The translations under genes and the position numbers were made by a program. Shown piece by piece: positions 26,473 through 35,720 of a stretch of 64,000 bases of DNA. Source of the DNA: Rhodospirillaceae bacterium MC! (GTDB taxonomy: Bacteria > Pseudomonadota > Alphaproteobacteria > MC1); NCBI GenBank assembly GCA_002632265.1, contig NQOV01000001.1:65579-129578 (forward strand), in the 5' to 3' direction. The notes under the pieces were generated by a model that did no database searches, had not been told where the DNA came from, and saw only the letters and a program-made list of their open reading frames with translations. Each line of letters opens with the position of its first letter. The stretch's first letter is position 1.

Positions 26473-29172
26473 TTGACAGCAACAACCAATACCCCAATGA
26501 TGACGCAATATCTCAAAATAAAAGAAGAGTATAAAGATAGTCTACTATTTTATCGCATGGGAGACTTCTATGAATTATTTTTTGAAGACGCCGTTATCGC
26601 CTCCCAATCTTTAAATATTACCCTGACTAAACGTGGCAAAACCGATAATGTTGATATTCCCATGTGTGGTGTGCCTGTGAGATCATACGATGTTTACTTA
26701 TCTCGCCTAATTAAAGCAGGGCATAAAGTAGCCATTTGCGAACAAATCGAAAGCCCTGCAGAGGCTAAAAAACGAGGTCCTAAATCTGTAGTTAAAAGGG
26801 AAGTTGTCCGCTTAGTAACTCCTGGCACAATAACCGAAGATGAATTACTCGATGGTAAATCCAATAATTATCTTGCGTCCGTTTACTCTCTCAAAAAGAA
26901 TGATGTAATGGGGGTTTCTTGGTTGGATATTTCCACAGGAGCATTTTATACCAAAGTAGATACAATTCATAATCTATATGCAGAACTGATTCGTATAAAC
27001 CCGTCCGAGATTCTTATAAATGAATCTTTCATTCAAAAGGAAGATCTATACGAGATCTTTGCCGAATATAACAATAAGCTAAGCGTTTTCCCCGATGTAC
27101 GATTCGGCTTAAACACAAATAAAGAAAAAATATCTGATTTTTTTGAATTATCTTCCAGTGAAAATATCTCAAATTATGCCAATGAAGAGATTTCCACAAT
27201 CGGAACTCTAATAGATTACGTCCAAACCACGCAAAAAGTTACTAGCATTAACTTAAACATGCCAATAAAAATAGGCGATACAAACTTCCTACAAATAGAC
27301 GGTGCAACTCGTAAATCCCTAGAAATGGTTAGCACATTAAAAGGAGCAAAAAAGGGGAGTCTATTATCTGTGATAGATTACACCATTACCAATGCAGGCG
27401 GTAGAACCTTACATGAGTTTTTATCTAATCCTTTGAATAATCTAGGGCAGATTAATCAGAGGTTAACCTTAATAGAACTTTTTCACGCCAATCCCAACAT
27501 ATGTAACACCATACGAGAAATCTTAAAAAATATCAACGATATTGAAAGAGCATTATCTCGCTTGCTTGTAAGACGTGGCACACCCAAAGATCTAGCCATA
27601 TTACGTGATAGTTTAAATGTAGCCTTAAACATCAAACGTGAACTATTTAGCGATATCGCCGAGCTTAAAAATCTACTGCTTGGTATTTATGATCATAGCG
27701 AACTAACTGACAAACTAGAAAAAGCTCTAGAAATCCAACTGCCAAATAATATGCGTGATGGCGGATTCATCGCCAAAGGTTTTTCCGTAGAACTGGATGA
27801 GCTGATAAATCTCAAGCAACAATCCAGTAATCTAATGGAAGATATGCAAGAACAACTCATAAATGAAACTAAAGCCAGTAATCTAAAAATAAACTTCAAT
27901 AACATTTTAGGATACTTTATCGAAGTCCCACAACGTCAAGCCGATAAGCTGGCAAGTAATCAGCGTTTCATACACAAACAAACCATGACAAATACTGTTC
28001 GCTTTACCACATTAGAGCTAAATGAATTACAAGGTAAAATCCTAACCGCAAAAGAAAGATCTATAGCTTTAGAACTACAAATATTTGAAGAGCTAGTTAA
28101 TGAGATCATAGCAAATACTACAGAAATAACCAATACCGCTAAAACTATCGGCTTAATTGATGTGTATTCATCACTATCATATTTAGCATACGAAAATAGT
28201 TGGATAAAGCCAATCCTAACCAATGATCTGGATTTTGATATTAAAGACGCATGCCACCCAGTAGTTCAACAATCCTTAAAGCTACAAAATAAGGATTTTA
28301 TCGCTAACGATTGTAATTTAGAGCAGACGCAATCCTTATGGTTACTAACAGGTCCTAACATGGCAGGTAAATCCACATTCTTACGACAAAACGCCATAAT
28401 AGTCATATTAGCTCAAATGGGATCTTTTGTTCCTGCGTCTTACGCTAAGATAGGATTAGTTGATAAATTATTCTCTAGAGTAGGGGCTTCCGACGATCTA
28501 GCAAGGGGGCAATCCACATTCATGGTGGAAATGTTAGAGACAGCATCAATCGTCAACCAAGCCTCATCGCAATCTCTAGTAATACTTGATGAAATAGGTA
28601 GGGGGACAGCCACTTACGACGGATTGTCCTTAGCTTGGGCAATTGTAGAACATCTTCACAATGTTAATAAATGCCGTGGATTGTTCGCAACTCATTATCA
28701 TGAGTTAACATCCTTAACAACTAGCTTGAAAAATCTTTCTTCTTATACCATTCAAGTAAAAGAATGGAAAAGTAAAATTATCTTTATGCACAAAGTCATC
28801 AGCGGAGTAGCAAATGGAAGTTATGGTATTCATGTGGCTAAGTTAGCAGGAATCCCCAAAATCATCATAAAGAGAGCAAAGGAAGTACTAAAAACTATCG
28901 AAACAAGCAATGAGGCAGATAACATTAAAAGACTCATCGAAGAACTGCCCTTATTTTCCGAACTAATTAGCGAATCATCACAATCATCAAGACAGTCATC
29001 AAGCATTCAGAATGATACAAGTATGGATGATGACGACCTCGCATATGATCATCTTATGCCAGAAATCAGTGAAGAAGATCAAAAAAAATTAGATAAAATA
29101 TCAAGCATAAACCCCAACAATCTATCGCCCATCGAAGCCTTAAACATTTTATATGACTTGTGTGATAATTAA
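26473..29172 (+). CDS. mutS: DNA mismatch repair protein MutS
   Basis: Recognises mismatches and starts repair. 899 residues. The N-terminal mismatch-binding domain has QYLKIKEEYKDSLLFYRMGD and FYELFFEDA, with the F-x-E type reader region. The C-terminal ATPase has Walker A TGPNMAGKSTFLRQ, the signature DDLARGQSTFMVEM and Walker B VILDEIGRGTATYDG, ending in a helix-turn-helix dimer tail. The frame opens with a TTG start preceded by ggtgaagaaaa; the first ATG is eight codons later without a Shine-Dalgarno. Serine-rich linker near residues 838-845. Confidence 0.97.
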   Translation: MTATTNTPMMTQYLKIKEEYKDSLLFYRMGDFYELFFEDAVIASQSLNITLTKRGKTDNVDIPMCGVPVRSYDVYLSRLIKAGHKVAICEQIESPAEAKKRGPKSVVKREVVRLVTPGTITEDELLDGKSNNYLASVYSLKKNDVMGVSWLDISTGAFYTKVDTIHNLYAELIRINPSEILINESFIQKEDLYEIFAEYNNKLSVFPDVRFGLNTNKEKISDFFELSSSENISNYANEEISTIGTLIDYVQTTQKVTSINLNMPIKIGDTNFLQIDGATRKSLEMVSTLKGAKKGSLLSVIDYTITNAGGRTLHEFLSNPLNNLGQINQRLTLIELFHANPNICNTIREILKNINDIERALSRLLVRRGTPKDLAILRDSLNVALNIKRELFSDIAELKNLLLGIYDHSELTDKLEKALEIQLPNNMRDGGFIAKGFSVELDELINLKQQSSNLMEDMQEQLINETKASNLKINFNNILGYFIEVPQRQADKLASNQRFIHKQTMTNTVRFTTLELNELQGKILTAKERSIALELQIFEELVNEIIANTTEITNTAKTIGLIDVYSSLSYLAYENSWIKPILTNDLDFDIKDACHPVVQQSLKLQNKDFIANDCNLEQTQSLWLLTGPNMAGKSTFLRQNAIIVILAQMGSFVPASYAKIGLVDKLFSRVGASDDLARGQSTFMVEMLETASIVNQASSQSLVILDEIGRGTATYDGLSLAWAIVEHLHNVNKCRGLFATHYHELTSLTTSLKNLSSYTIQVKEWKSKIIFMHKVISGVANGSYGIHVAKLAGIPKIIIKRAKEVLKTIETSNEADNIKRLIEELPLFSELISESSQSSRQSSSIQNDTSMDDDDLAYDHLMPEISEEDQKKLDKISSINPNNLSPIEALNILYDLCDN

Positions 29173-29259
29173 TTACTAGTTTTTTATTATAATATGTGAT
29201 ACAATATATCATATGATATAATATCTATTAAAATACCAATAAAAGAAATGGAGGAAAAT

Positions 29260-30105
29260 ATGACATCCGTTAAAGCTATAGTCTGCGATCTTGACGGAAC
29301 TCTACTAGTTCCAATAAGTGATACATCGAGAAAAAGAAAACTTGCCCCTAAAATGTTAGAAAAAATCCAAGAACTGCGTGGGCAAGGTATCGGTTTCACT
29401 ATCGCTACAGGGCGTAGCTTTCAATCTATACAAGTTATTGAAGATTTACCAAGCTTTAAAGATGAACCCATAATCTCCATGAATGGCGGTATTATAGTCA
29501 AAGGTCTCACAGGGGAGATCATTAAAGAATATGTTCTTGATGAAAAAATATTTAAAAACGTTACAAAAATTGTAAGAGACGCAGGGAAATGTTCCCTACA
29601 TGCTTTCATCAAAAAAGGCTTGGCTCATGATTCTGTAACTGGATCGAACATCCCCATTGAAGAGGACGGAATGGGCGATAATCGTATGGAAGTCGATTTT
29701 TATAAGGATCTAACCCAAGATGATAAGGTCTATAAATTCATGATGACAAATCACAATGAGCCACAATATTTACATTCTCTAAAAGATGAGCTTGTGAAAG
29801 CCTTAGGGGATTCTTGTAGCGTGGTTTTTTCGGCTCATACTACTTTAGAGATCTGCCCTAAAGAGGCAACAAAAGGTAATGCCTTAAAATATGTGAAAGA
29901 GCATTTTAATATCGAAAATAATAACATCATGACTTTTGGCGATTCCGAAAATGATGAAAGTATGTTAAAACAAGCAGGGGTAGGCGTTGTTATGGAAAAT
30001 GGCTTTGCTCATCTAAAAGAAGATCCTAACTTATATAACACAGGCAGAAATACAGAACATGGTGTGTTAAACTTCATTAATTCATGGTTTCATATGAAGT
30101 CTTAA
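29260..30105 (+). CDS. Cof-type HAD-IIB phosphatase
   Basis: Cytosolic sugar-phosphate or cofactor phosphatase family. The start is ATG 29260, which has a textbook GGAGG five bases upstream; the track ATG four codons earlier overlaps that site. Motif I is IVCDLDGTLLVP, motif II FTIATGRSF, and the C-terminal ATKGNALKYVKEHF...MTFGDSENDESML is the Cof signature with motif IV. Substrate unknown. It is followed by glk after 72 bp, so a link to sugar phosphate metabolism is plausible. Confidence 0.88.
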   Translation: MTSVKAIVCDLDGTLLVPISDTSRKRKLAPKMLEKIQELRGQGIGFTIATGRSFQSIQVIEDLPSFKDEPIISMNGGIIVKGLTGEIIKEYVLDEKIFKNVTKIVRDAGKCSLHAFIKKGLAHDSVTGSNIPIEEDGMGDNRMEVDFYKDLTQDDKVYKFMMTNHNEPQYLHSLKDELVKALGDSCSVVFSAHTTLEICPKEATKGNALKYVKEHFNIENNNIMTFGDSENDESMLKQAGVGVVMENGFAHLKEDPNLYNTGRNTEHGVLNFINSWFHMKS

Positions 30106-30177
30106 AGTAAATTATATAAATTATATTGTATTAAATTATATCAAATGAAATTTAATAAACGAAAGAGAGAGAATTAC

Positions 30178-31161
30178 ATGACTAACAATCTTGGTCTAGT
30201 GGCGGATATAGGTGGCACAAATGCACGCTTTGGTATATATCACAAGGACACAGGCGAAATCATAGAACAAAAAACATTAGCTACTAAAGATTATAAAAAT
30301 TTATCTGACGCTTTAGAAGAGTATAAATCGCTCATAGAGTGTCCTATGCCAAGGCATGGAGTGATTGATGTTGCTTGTCCTGTAATATCTGATGAGATAT
30401 CCTTTACTAATAATCATTGGAGCTTTAAGGTGTCGGCAATAAAAGAAGAGTTTAATTTCTTAAATTTTAATGTTATTAACGATTTTACCGCTTTGGCTTT
30501 GTCTATCCCCAAGTTAGATGATAATGAATTTAAAACCATAAAAACAGGCAAGCGTAATCTTAAAGGAGCTATAGGATTAATTGGGGCAGGGACTGGTTTG
30601 GGAGTTTCTGGTTTAATTCCCAATATGGTCGATAATAGTTGGATGCCACTTTCAGGCGAAGGCGGGCATGCTTCCTTTGTTCCATATTCTAACTTTGAAA
30701 TGGCTTTGGTGGATAGCACTAAAAAGATTTTAAAGTTAAATCATCTATCTGATGAGCGTTACATATCAGGATCAGGTTTGGTTAATCTTTATAATGCTAT
30801 TGTTGATGTAAATGGCTTTTCGAACATTCCCACATACGCCGAACCTAAAGATATAGTAGAACAGGCTTTAAATAATCAAGATAATATCTGCACTCAAGCC
30901 ATTATCCTAATGTTAAACTTTTTAGGACGTTCGGCAAGTAATTTAGCTTTAAGAATAGGGGCTTGGAGTGGGGTATATATCGGTGGTGGGGTTGTCCCTC
31001 GTGTTGAGCAATTCATAGCTCAAAGTGATTTCATCTCAAATTTCACACAAAAGGGACGCCAATCCGAATTATTAGATGATGTTCCAATCTACCTAATAAC
31101 TAACGGCTTAAAAGCTTTAGACGGTTGTTCTTCACTACTTGAAAAGTTTTTAGAAGACTAA
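30178..31161 (+). CDS. glk: Glucokinase
   Basis: Phosphorylates glucose at the entry to glycolysis. The start is ATG 30178 (MTNNLGLVADIGG), eleven codons into the track ORF and preceded by agagagag. Residues include the phosphate-1 motif LVADIGGTNARFGIY, NDFTALA with the catalytic aspartate, GLIGAGTGLGVSGLI and the glucose-binding LSGEGGHASFVPYS. This is the proteobacterial Glk family (about 320 residues), not a ROK kinase. Confidence 0.95.
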   Translation: MTNNLGLVADIGGTNARFGIYHKDTGEIIEQKTLATKDYKNLSDALEEYKSLIECPMPRHGVIDVACPVISDEISFTNNHWSFKVSAIKEEFNFLNFNVINDFTALALSIPKLDDNEFKTIKTGKRNLKGAIGLIGAGTGLGVSGLIPNMVDNSWMPLSGEGGHASFVPYSNFEMALVDSTKKILKLNHLSDERYISGSGLVNLYNAIVDVNGFSNIPTYAEPKDIVEQALNNQDNICTQAIILMLNFLGRSASNLALRIGAWSGVYIGGGVVPRVEQFIAQSDFISNFTQKGRQSELLDDVPIYLITNGLKALDGCSSLLEKFLED

Positions 31162-31209
31162 CCTTAATCATATTATATCATAACAACACAAACTAGGAGA
31201 GCTTATAAC

Positions 31210-31899
31210 ATGCTTAATTACATAGAAACAAAAGCCTTAGAAGAAGAAAAAAACATTATCTTTTTACTTCATGGATACGGCGATGACGCTCACGGCTTAG
31301 GATCGTTAATCCCATTCATAAATAAGGAATTATCTAACACAACCTTTATTTCCATTAATGCACCTTTTGAATGCGAGCAGGGAATGGGTAAGCAATGGTT
31401 TTCACTTGTTGGCTATGATCCAGAATCTTTAAAATCAACCCCAACCATAACAGAAGAATTTAAAGAGGTTTTTGTAAATGGTCTTAAACACGGGTCAGAA
31501 GAATTATACCAAACCATAAAAACAATATCAGCCGATAGGGGGATATCCTTTAATAAAATAGGTCTGCTAGGCTTTTCTCAAGGATGTATGGTGAGTTTAT
31601 ATTCAGCGGTTAATATGGATGAACAGTTGGGAGCAGTATGCGGATTTTCTGGATGTTTCGAACTTTTCGATGACGAATTCGACACATTCCAAGCCGTATC
31701 TAAACCGCCAATCTATGTATTTCATGGAGCAGAAGATAACGTTGTGCCTGTAGAAGCAGGTAAACGTGCACACCTTAATTTAAAATGCTCTGGAATAGAC
31801 GCACAACTACACATTGAAAAGGGTGTTCCCCACAGTATAGGCGGAGAAAGCTTAAGCCTAGCAGTGCAATTCTATCTAGATAACTTATATGAAACGTAA
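31210..31899 (+). CDS. Alpha/beta hydrolase, phospholipase/carboxylesterase family
   Basis: 229 residues. The oxyanion region FLLHGYGDDAHGLGSLIPF and the nucleophile elbow GLLGFSQGCMVSLYSA are typical of the carboxylesterase 2 family. A catalytic Asp sits in VFHGAEDNVVPVE and the His in GVPHSIGGE. No signal peptide, so cytosolic esterase activity on small acyl esters is likely; natural substrate unknown. Probably in one transcript with glk, 48 bp upstream. Confidence 0.87.
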   Translation: MLNYIETKALEEEKNIIFLLHGYGDDAHGLGSLIPFINKELSNTTFISINAPFECEQGMGKQWFSLVGYDPESLKSTPTITEEFKEVFVNGLKHGSEELYQTIKTISADRGISFNKIGLLGFSQGCMVSLYSAVNMDEQLGAVCGFSGCFELFDDEFDTFQAVSKPPIYVFHGAEDNVVPVEAGKRAHLNLKCSGIDAQLHIEKGVPHSIGGESLSLAVQFYLDNLYET

Positions 31900-32910
31900 T
31901 AACTCTTTTTAGCTTGTTAGCTTGGAAATATATGGATAAAAAATGGGGTAAGTTTGTTAGCTAGCCTCATTTTTCGTATGCAATTTATAGTAGATAGGGG
32001 GTTTTAAAGAACAGTAGAGATCTTATATTGAGTAAGGTCTTGTTTTTATCTTGTATGTTTTTAGTTACAGGCCTAAACAATAGGCCTGTAATAGTAAATA
32101 GAACAGTAAACGAACATAGAAGTACTAAAAAATACAATAACTTGCCATATATGAGCGTATATGAAGCATATCACAGACAAAAGCTCTAATATTTAAAGGC
32201 ATAAGCAAGATCTCATCTTCATATGGGATAGAATGGGGAAATATACTGTGTAACACTTGTGTGTTTAGCTTGTGGATGAAGAGAAAGGGCGAGAGATTAA
32301 AATTGGTCATTTAAATCTAGGATATGGCATATCTTAAAGATTCAATGAAAAACATCATAATAAAATGTGAGAAAAAAACTAAAAAAAATCATTATGAGTA
32401 GAATGGAATTATTGTGCTTTTTTTATGATATTTTCAGGTATATTATACTGTGTTTTACAACATGCTAAATTCCAGAATTGGCTTATATTTGATTAATTAT
32501 CATTATATATAAACTTAAGCTGTAATAGTAAATATATATATTTTGTTATAGTAATGACGCATAATATATATTATGGTATTTAAATAGATATGAATAAAAA
32601 CATATAGATATATAATATATATAAATCTGTTTATGAGAATAATATATTATTAAGCGTCAATAGTATTATAAGATAATAGTATAAATATACGATTTGTAAT
32701 CTCGTATAGTTTAAGGCTTTGACTAGAGTTGTACTCTTATTTAACGTAGGATAATATCTTAAATAGGGTTATTAAAATGATCTTATTTAAGATGTACGAT
32801 TGGGTGGTCATTATGATGTAAATTAAAAAAATATAAAAAACTTCTTGCATTATTGTTCAAAATGTAGTAAAACAAATACAGAACATAAATTAATAAGGAT
32901 TCTAAATATT
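31900..32910. other. 1-kb AT-rich gap between an esterase gene and lexA
   Basis: No credible gene. It holds a perfect palindrome at 32065-32092 and an inverted repeat atcttaaata/tatttaagat near 32756-32793, and a very AT-rich block at 32480-32700. The 61-codon minus-strand ORF lacks any family feature. I looked for tmRNA, RNase P RNA, SRP RNA and tRNA signatures and found none. A small RNA or a replication/segregation site cannot be excluded. Confidence 0.5.
32065..32092. repeat. Perfect palindrome ttacaggccta/taggcctgtaa, copy 1
   Basis: 11-bp arms with a five-base loop, within the gap before lexA. A longer copy lies after trmL. Confidence 0.7.
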
Positions 32911-33537
32911 ATGCTAACAAAACAACAACGTAATTTATTACTTTTTATGGATAGTCATTTAAAAGCCAATGGCATAATCCCTTCTTATGAAGAAATGCAA
33001 ATGGCTGTAAATCTAAAATCTAAATCGGGCATTCACAGGCTTATTAAGGGATTAGAAGAGCGTGGTTTTATCCGTAAACTTCCCAATAAAGCCCGAGCAA
33101 TTGAAATACTCAAATTGCCAGAAAAAATCATTACCAAAAATGGGCAAGAACCCACAGTAAACTACCTGCCCTTATATGGTAAAATTGCCGCAGGTACGCC
33201 CATTGAGGCCTTAAAGGATGAAAGCAAATTTATTGAAGTTCCTGTTAATATGGTTGGTGCTGGCAATCATTATGCTTTAGAAATTGAAGGCGAATCAATG
33301 ATTGATGCGGGCATATTTAATGGCGATTATGTTATCATTAAACAAGAAGACATCGCTCGTGAAGGTGAAATCGTTGTCGCACTGGTGGACGGTAATGAGG
33401 CAACCCTTAAATATTGGCATAGAAAAGACGATAAAATCGCCTTAAAGCCTGCCAATAAGGATTATGAAGTTAGATACTTCAATGAAGAAGATGTCCAAAT
33501 ACAAGGTAAATTAGTGGGATTAATTAGAAGATATTAA
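32911..33537 (+). CDS. lexA: LexA repressor of the SOS response
   Basis: The start is ATG 32911 (MLTKQQRNLL), preceded by AAGGA; the first 22 residues of the track ORF are leader. The 208-residue protein has the winged-helix DNA-binding domain (SYEEMQMAVNLKSKSGIHRLI), an Ala-Gly self-cleavage site at residues 94-95 (YGKIAAGTPI), Ser129 in EGESMIDAG and Lys167 in NEATLKYW, the catalytic dyad. All parts for RecA-stimulated autocleavage are intact. A clear GTTC-N7-GTTC SOS box, the usual alphaproteobacterial form, was not found in the leader. Confidence 0.95.
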   Translation: MLTKQQRNLLLFMDSHLKANGIIPSYEEMQMAVNLKSKSGIHRLIKGLEERGFIRKLPNKARAIEILKLPEKIITKNGQEPTVNYLPLYGKIAAGTPIEALKDESKFIEVPVNMVGAGNHYALEIEGESMIDAGIFNGDYVIIKQEDIAREGEIVVALVDGNEATLKYWHRKDDKIALKPANKDYEVRYFNEEDVQIQGKLVGLIRRY

Positions 33538-33588
33538 TAAGATGTTATAAGCTATTAATATCTTTAAGAAAAGCTTTAAGGAAAAATT

Positions 33589-34062
33589 ATGAGAATTGCA
33601 CTATTTGAACCTGATATCCCACAAAATACAGGAACTATGTTAAGATTGGCTACCTGCTTGGATGTGAGTGTAGATCTAATAGAGCCTATGGGATTCATTT
33701 TTAATGAAAATAGAATGCGTCGCTCTGGTATGGATTATATTGATCGAGTTGATTACAAAATCCATTCATCATGGGAGCAATATATTGTATTTGTTAATGA
33801 GCAAAAAAAACAAGGCTTAATTGATAATTTAGTCCTACTCTCAACTAAAGCCAGTGTCCCACATATTGATTATAGTTATAATAAAAATGATGTACTAATC
33901 TTAGGCAGAGAAAGCCAAGGCGTAACCGAACAAGTGGCCCAAGATTCCGATCATGCGGTACGAGTTAATTTAAAAAACAACGAACGCTCCTTAAATGTGG
34001 CCATAACCTGTGCTATGGTTCTCAATGAAGCCCTACGACAAACAGACGGTTTTGAAAAATAA
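33589..34062 (+). CDS. trmL: tRNA (cytidine/uridine-34-2'-O)-methyltransferase TrmL
   Basis: SPOUT enzyme that 2'-O-methylates the wobble base of some leucine tRNAs. The 157 residues carry FEPDIPQNTGTMLRLATCLD, DLIEPMGFIFNENRMRRSGMDYIDRV and the knot LILGRESQGVTEQ ... RVNLKNNERSLNVAITCAMVLNEALRQ. The length is normal. It lies 51 bp after lexA and may be in its transcript. Confidence 0.95.
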   Translation: MRIALFEPDIPQNTGTMLRLATCLDVSVDLIEPMGFIFNENRMRRSGMDYIDRVDYKIHSSWEQYIVFVNEQKKQGLIDNLVLLSTKASVPHIDYSYNKNDVLILGRESQGVTEQVAQDSDHAVRVNLKNNERSLNVAITCAMVLNEALRQTDGFEK

Positions 34063-34148
34063 AACTTAACGCTATTAAACCTAAACCGCCCCATGCAAAA
34101 TCCACCCTATCCCAAACAAACAGAACCAGTTTATATATTACTAGCTAT

Positions 34149-34187
34149 TTATCATTACAGGCCTAATATTTAGGCCTGTAATGATAA
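34149..34187. terminator. Perfect palindrome ttatcattacaggcctaa/ttaggcctgtaatgataa, probable trmL terminator
   Basis: 18-bp perfect arms with a three-base loop, about 90 bp after trmL. It shares its core with 32065-32092. No long T run follows, so terminator function is tentative. Confidence 0.6.
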
Positions 34188-34616
34188 CTAAAGCCATAAG
34201 CAAAGACAAAAAAGAATATAAAAATATAGTGATGTTAAACATATCGCAATTCCACACTATAATCCTCTCCCACAAGTAAAAACACTCATTATATATCATT
34301 TCTATTATCTACACTTACAGGCCTAAACTAGGCGTAATATAGGTATATACATACAGTATTAGTTTAGATGTATAATAATAAATTAATGACACATATACAA
34401 AAAGCCATTTTTATTTACAATGTTACAACAGTATGACACATAACCACTTATAAGCAAAAGATACTACACACTCCAATATATGAGAGATCAAACATGCTTT
34501 TTGTCATACTCTTGTATATGGTTTGTCTAATAAGATAAAAATAAGATATAAAGCGAGAGTTTTACTGTATTAATCCCCTATTCTTTTAGCATGAATTATG
34601 CAAAATAAAGAACAAA

Positions 34617-34653
34617 AAAAAGAGAGAGCGGTATTATTCCTGTCTCTCTTTTT
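34617..34653 (-). terminator. Rho-independent terminator after gapR
   Basis: Stem aaaagagagag / ctctctttttt-type with A and T tracts, 45 bp beyond the gapR stop. Confidence 0.7.
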
Positions 34654-34697
34654 CCCTTTTCCTTTTTTCTAGCCCTATTTTTTAGCAAATTAAGGGT

Positions 34698-34940
34698 TTA
34701 CATACCTAAAGCGGTTTTGTACATATCTATTAAGCTTTCTAGTTCATCACGTTCGGATTCGTCGAGTTTTCTTAGGGCGATGATTCTACGAATTACTTTA
34801 ACGTCGTAACCTACTGCCTTTGCTTCGGCGAATACGTCTTTTATATCTTCCGATAAGCTCTTTTTTTCTTCTTCTAGAGTTTCGATTCTATCAATTAATA
34901 GTTGTAAGCGTTCGCCTTCAACTTGTGGAACTATAGCCAT
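34698..34940 (-). CDS. gapR: GapR (DUF2312) nucleoid-associated protein
   Basis: 80-residue all-helical protein: RLQLLIDRIETLEEEKKSLSEDIKDVFAEAKAVGYDVKVIRRIIALRK, then DESERDELESLIDMYKTALG. In Caulobacter GapR binds AT-rich and overtwisted DNA and is needed for chromosome replication. The family is nearly confined to Alphaproteobacteria and their phages, so it is also a taxonomic marker here. An AGGAG lies upstream of its start. Confidence 0.95.
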   Translation of the reverse strand: MAIVPQVEGERLQLLIDRIETLEEEKKSLSEDIKDVFAEAKAVGYDVKVIRRIIALRKLDESERDELESLIDMYKTALGM

Positions 34941-35025
34941 TACAATATCTCCTTAGTTTTTGTATTGTATAATTTAGTTGTTGTACTAACTATACAATAC
35001 AAAAGTTAAGATTATCTAAAAATAA

Positions 35026-35057
35026 AAAAAGATGTATAAATTAATATACATCTTTTT
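35026..35057 (-). terminator. Rho-independent terminator after the acetate-type transporter
   Basis: Stem aaaagatgtata / tatacatctttt with A and T tracts, just beyond the stop. Confidence 0.75.
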
Positions 35058-35082
35058 AAATAGTAAAGCTTATAATAAGATA

Positions 35083-35646
35083 TTATAAAGGTAAAATATT
35101 TTTACCTGTTTGCTCATTTAAGAATACGGCATAGCCTTCGTATACTGCAGACGCACCACAGAACATACCTTCCCAACCTGCAATCTTAGCGAATAAAGCA
35201 TTCCCTGTACCTTTTTCTATGGCAAGTAAAATGAACAATATTGTAAGAGTTACAAAAACGGTAATGCCTGATAAATGTGCTTTTTTAATGATCAATGTGA
35301 ATGCGAATAAAGATGTTATTATTGCCCAAATCACAAAATAAGCAGATAAAGCCCCACCTGTGATAGTTTCCGCAAATTCATTATGAACAAAGAAAATGCC
35401 CACTAAAGACCACCAAAATAAGCCATATGATGTAAAAGCCGTAGCTCCAAAAGTATTATGCTGTTTAGCACAGAAAAGACCTGCGATAAATTGAGCCATA
35501 CCACCGTAGAATATACCCATCATAAATACAGTATTACTAGCACTCATAAAACCAGCATTACAGATATTTAATAAAATTGTTGTTGTACCGAATCCAAACA
35601 ATCCTAATGTTGCTGGGTTAAATTGGGTAGTTTGTTGATCACTCAT
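35083..35646 (-). CDS. Acetate uptake transporter family protein (GPR1/FUN34/YaaH, SatP-like)
   Basis: Six-helix inner-membrane protein, 187 residues from ATG 35646 (MSDQQTTQFNPATLG), which has AGGAG nine bases upstream; the track start is eleven codons earlier. The family signature NPATLGLFGFGTTTILLNICNAGF opens helix 1. E. coli SatP carries acetate and succinate with protons. Next to it on the same strand is an MFS transporter. Acetate exchange would fit an anaerobic or fermentative lifestyle; this is inference. Confidence 0.88.
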   Translation of the reverse strand: MSDQQTTQFNPATLGLFGFGTTTILLNICNAGFMSASNTVFMMGIFYGGMAQFIAGLFCAKQHNTFGATAFTSYGLFWWSLVGIFFVHNEFAETITGGALSAYFVIWAIITSLFAFTLIIKKAHLSGITVFVTLTILFILLAIEKGTGNALFAKIAGWEGMFCGASAVYEGYAVFLNEQTGKNILPL

Positions 35647-35720
35647 GCGAATCACTCCTAAAATTAATAAATTATACATATTTTCATTAAGTTAACAAAA
35701 ATAAATTATAAAATCAAGTA

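Larger units (their letters stand above)
34063..34697. other. AT-rich convergent intergenic region trmL / gapR
   Basis: About 635 bp with no credible ORF. It contains a long perfect palindrome (34149-34187), a decayed copy of the same sequence near 34316-34340, and a terminator close to gapR. No RNA gene recognised. Confidence 0.5.

Noticed and set aside
32125-32310. 61-residue minus-strand ORF in the gap before lexA
   Set aside because: Short, no Shine-Dalgarno that stands out, no domain or signal features; expected by chance in 1 kb of non-coding DNA.
32841-32910. LexA-binding SOS box upstream of lexA
   Set aside because: Only one GTTC is followed at the right distance by a poor match (AGTA). 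The alphaproteobacterial GTTC-N7-GTTC pattern is not met.
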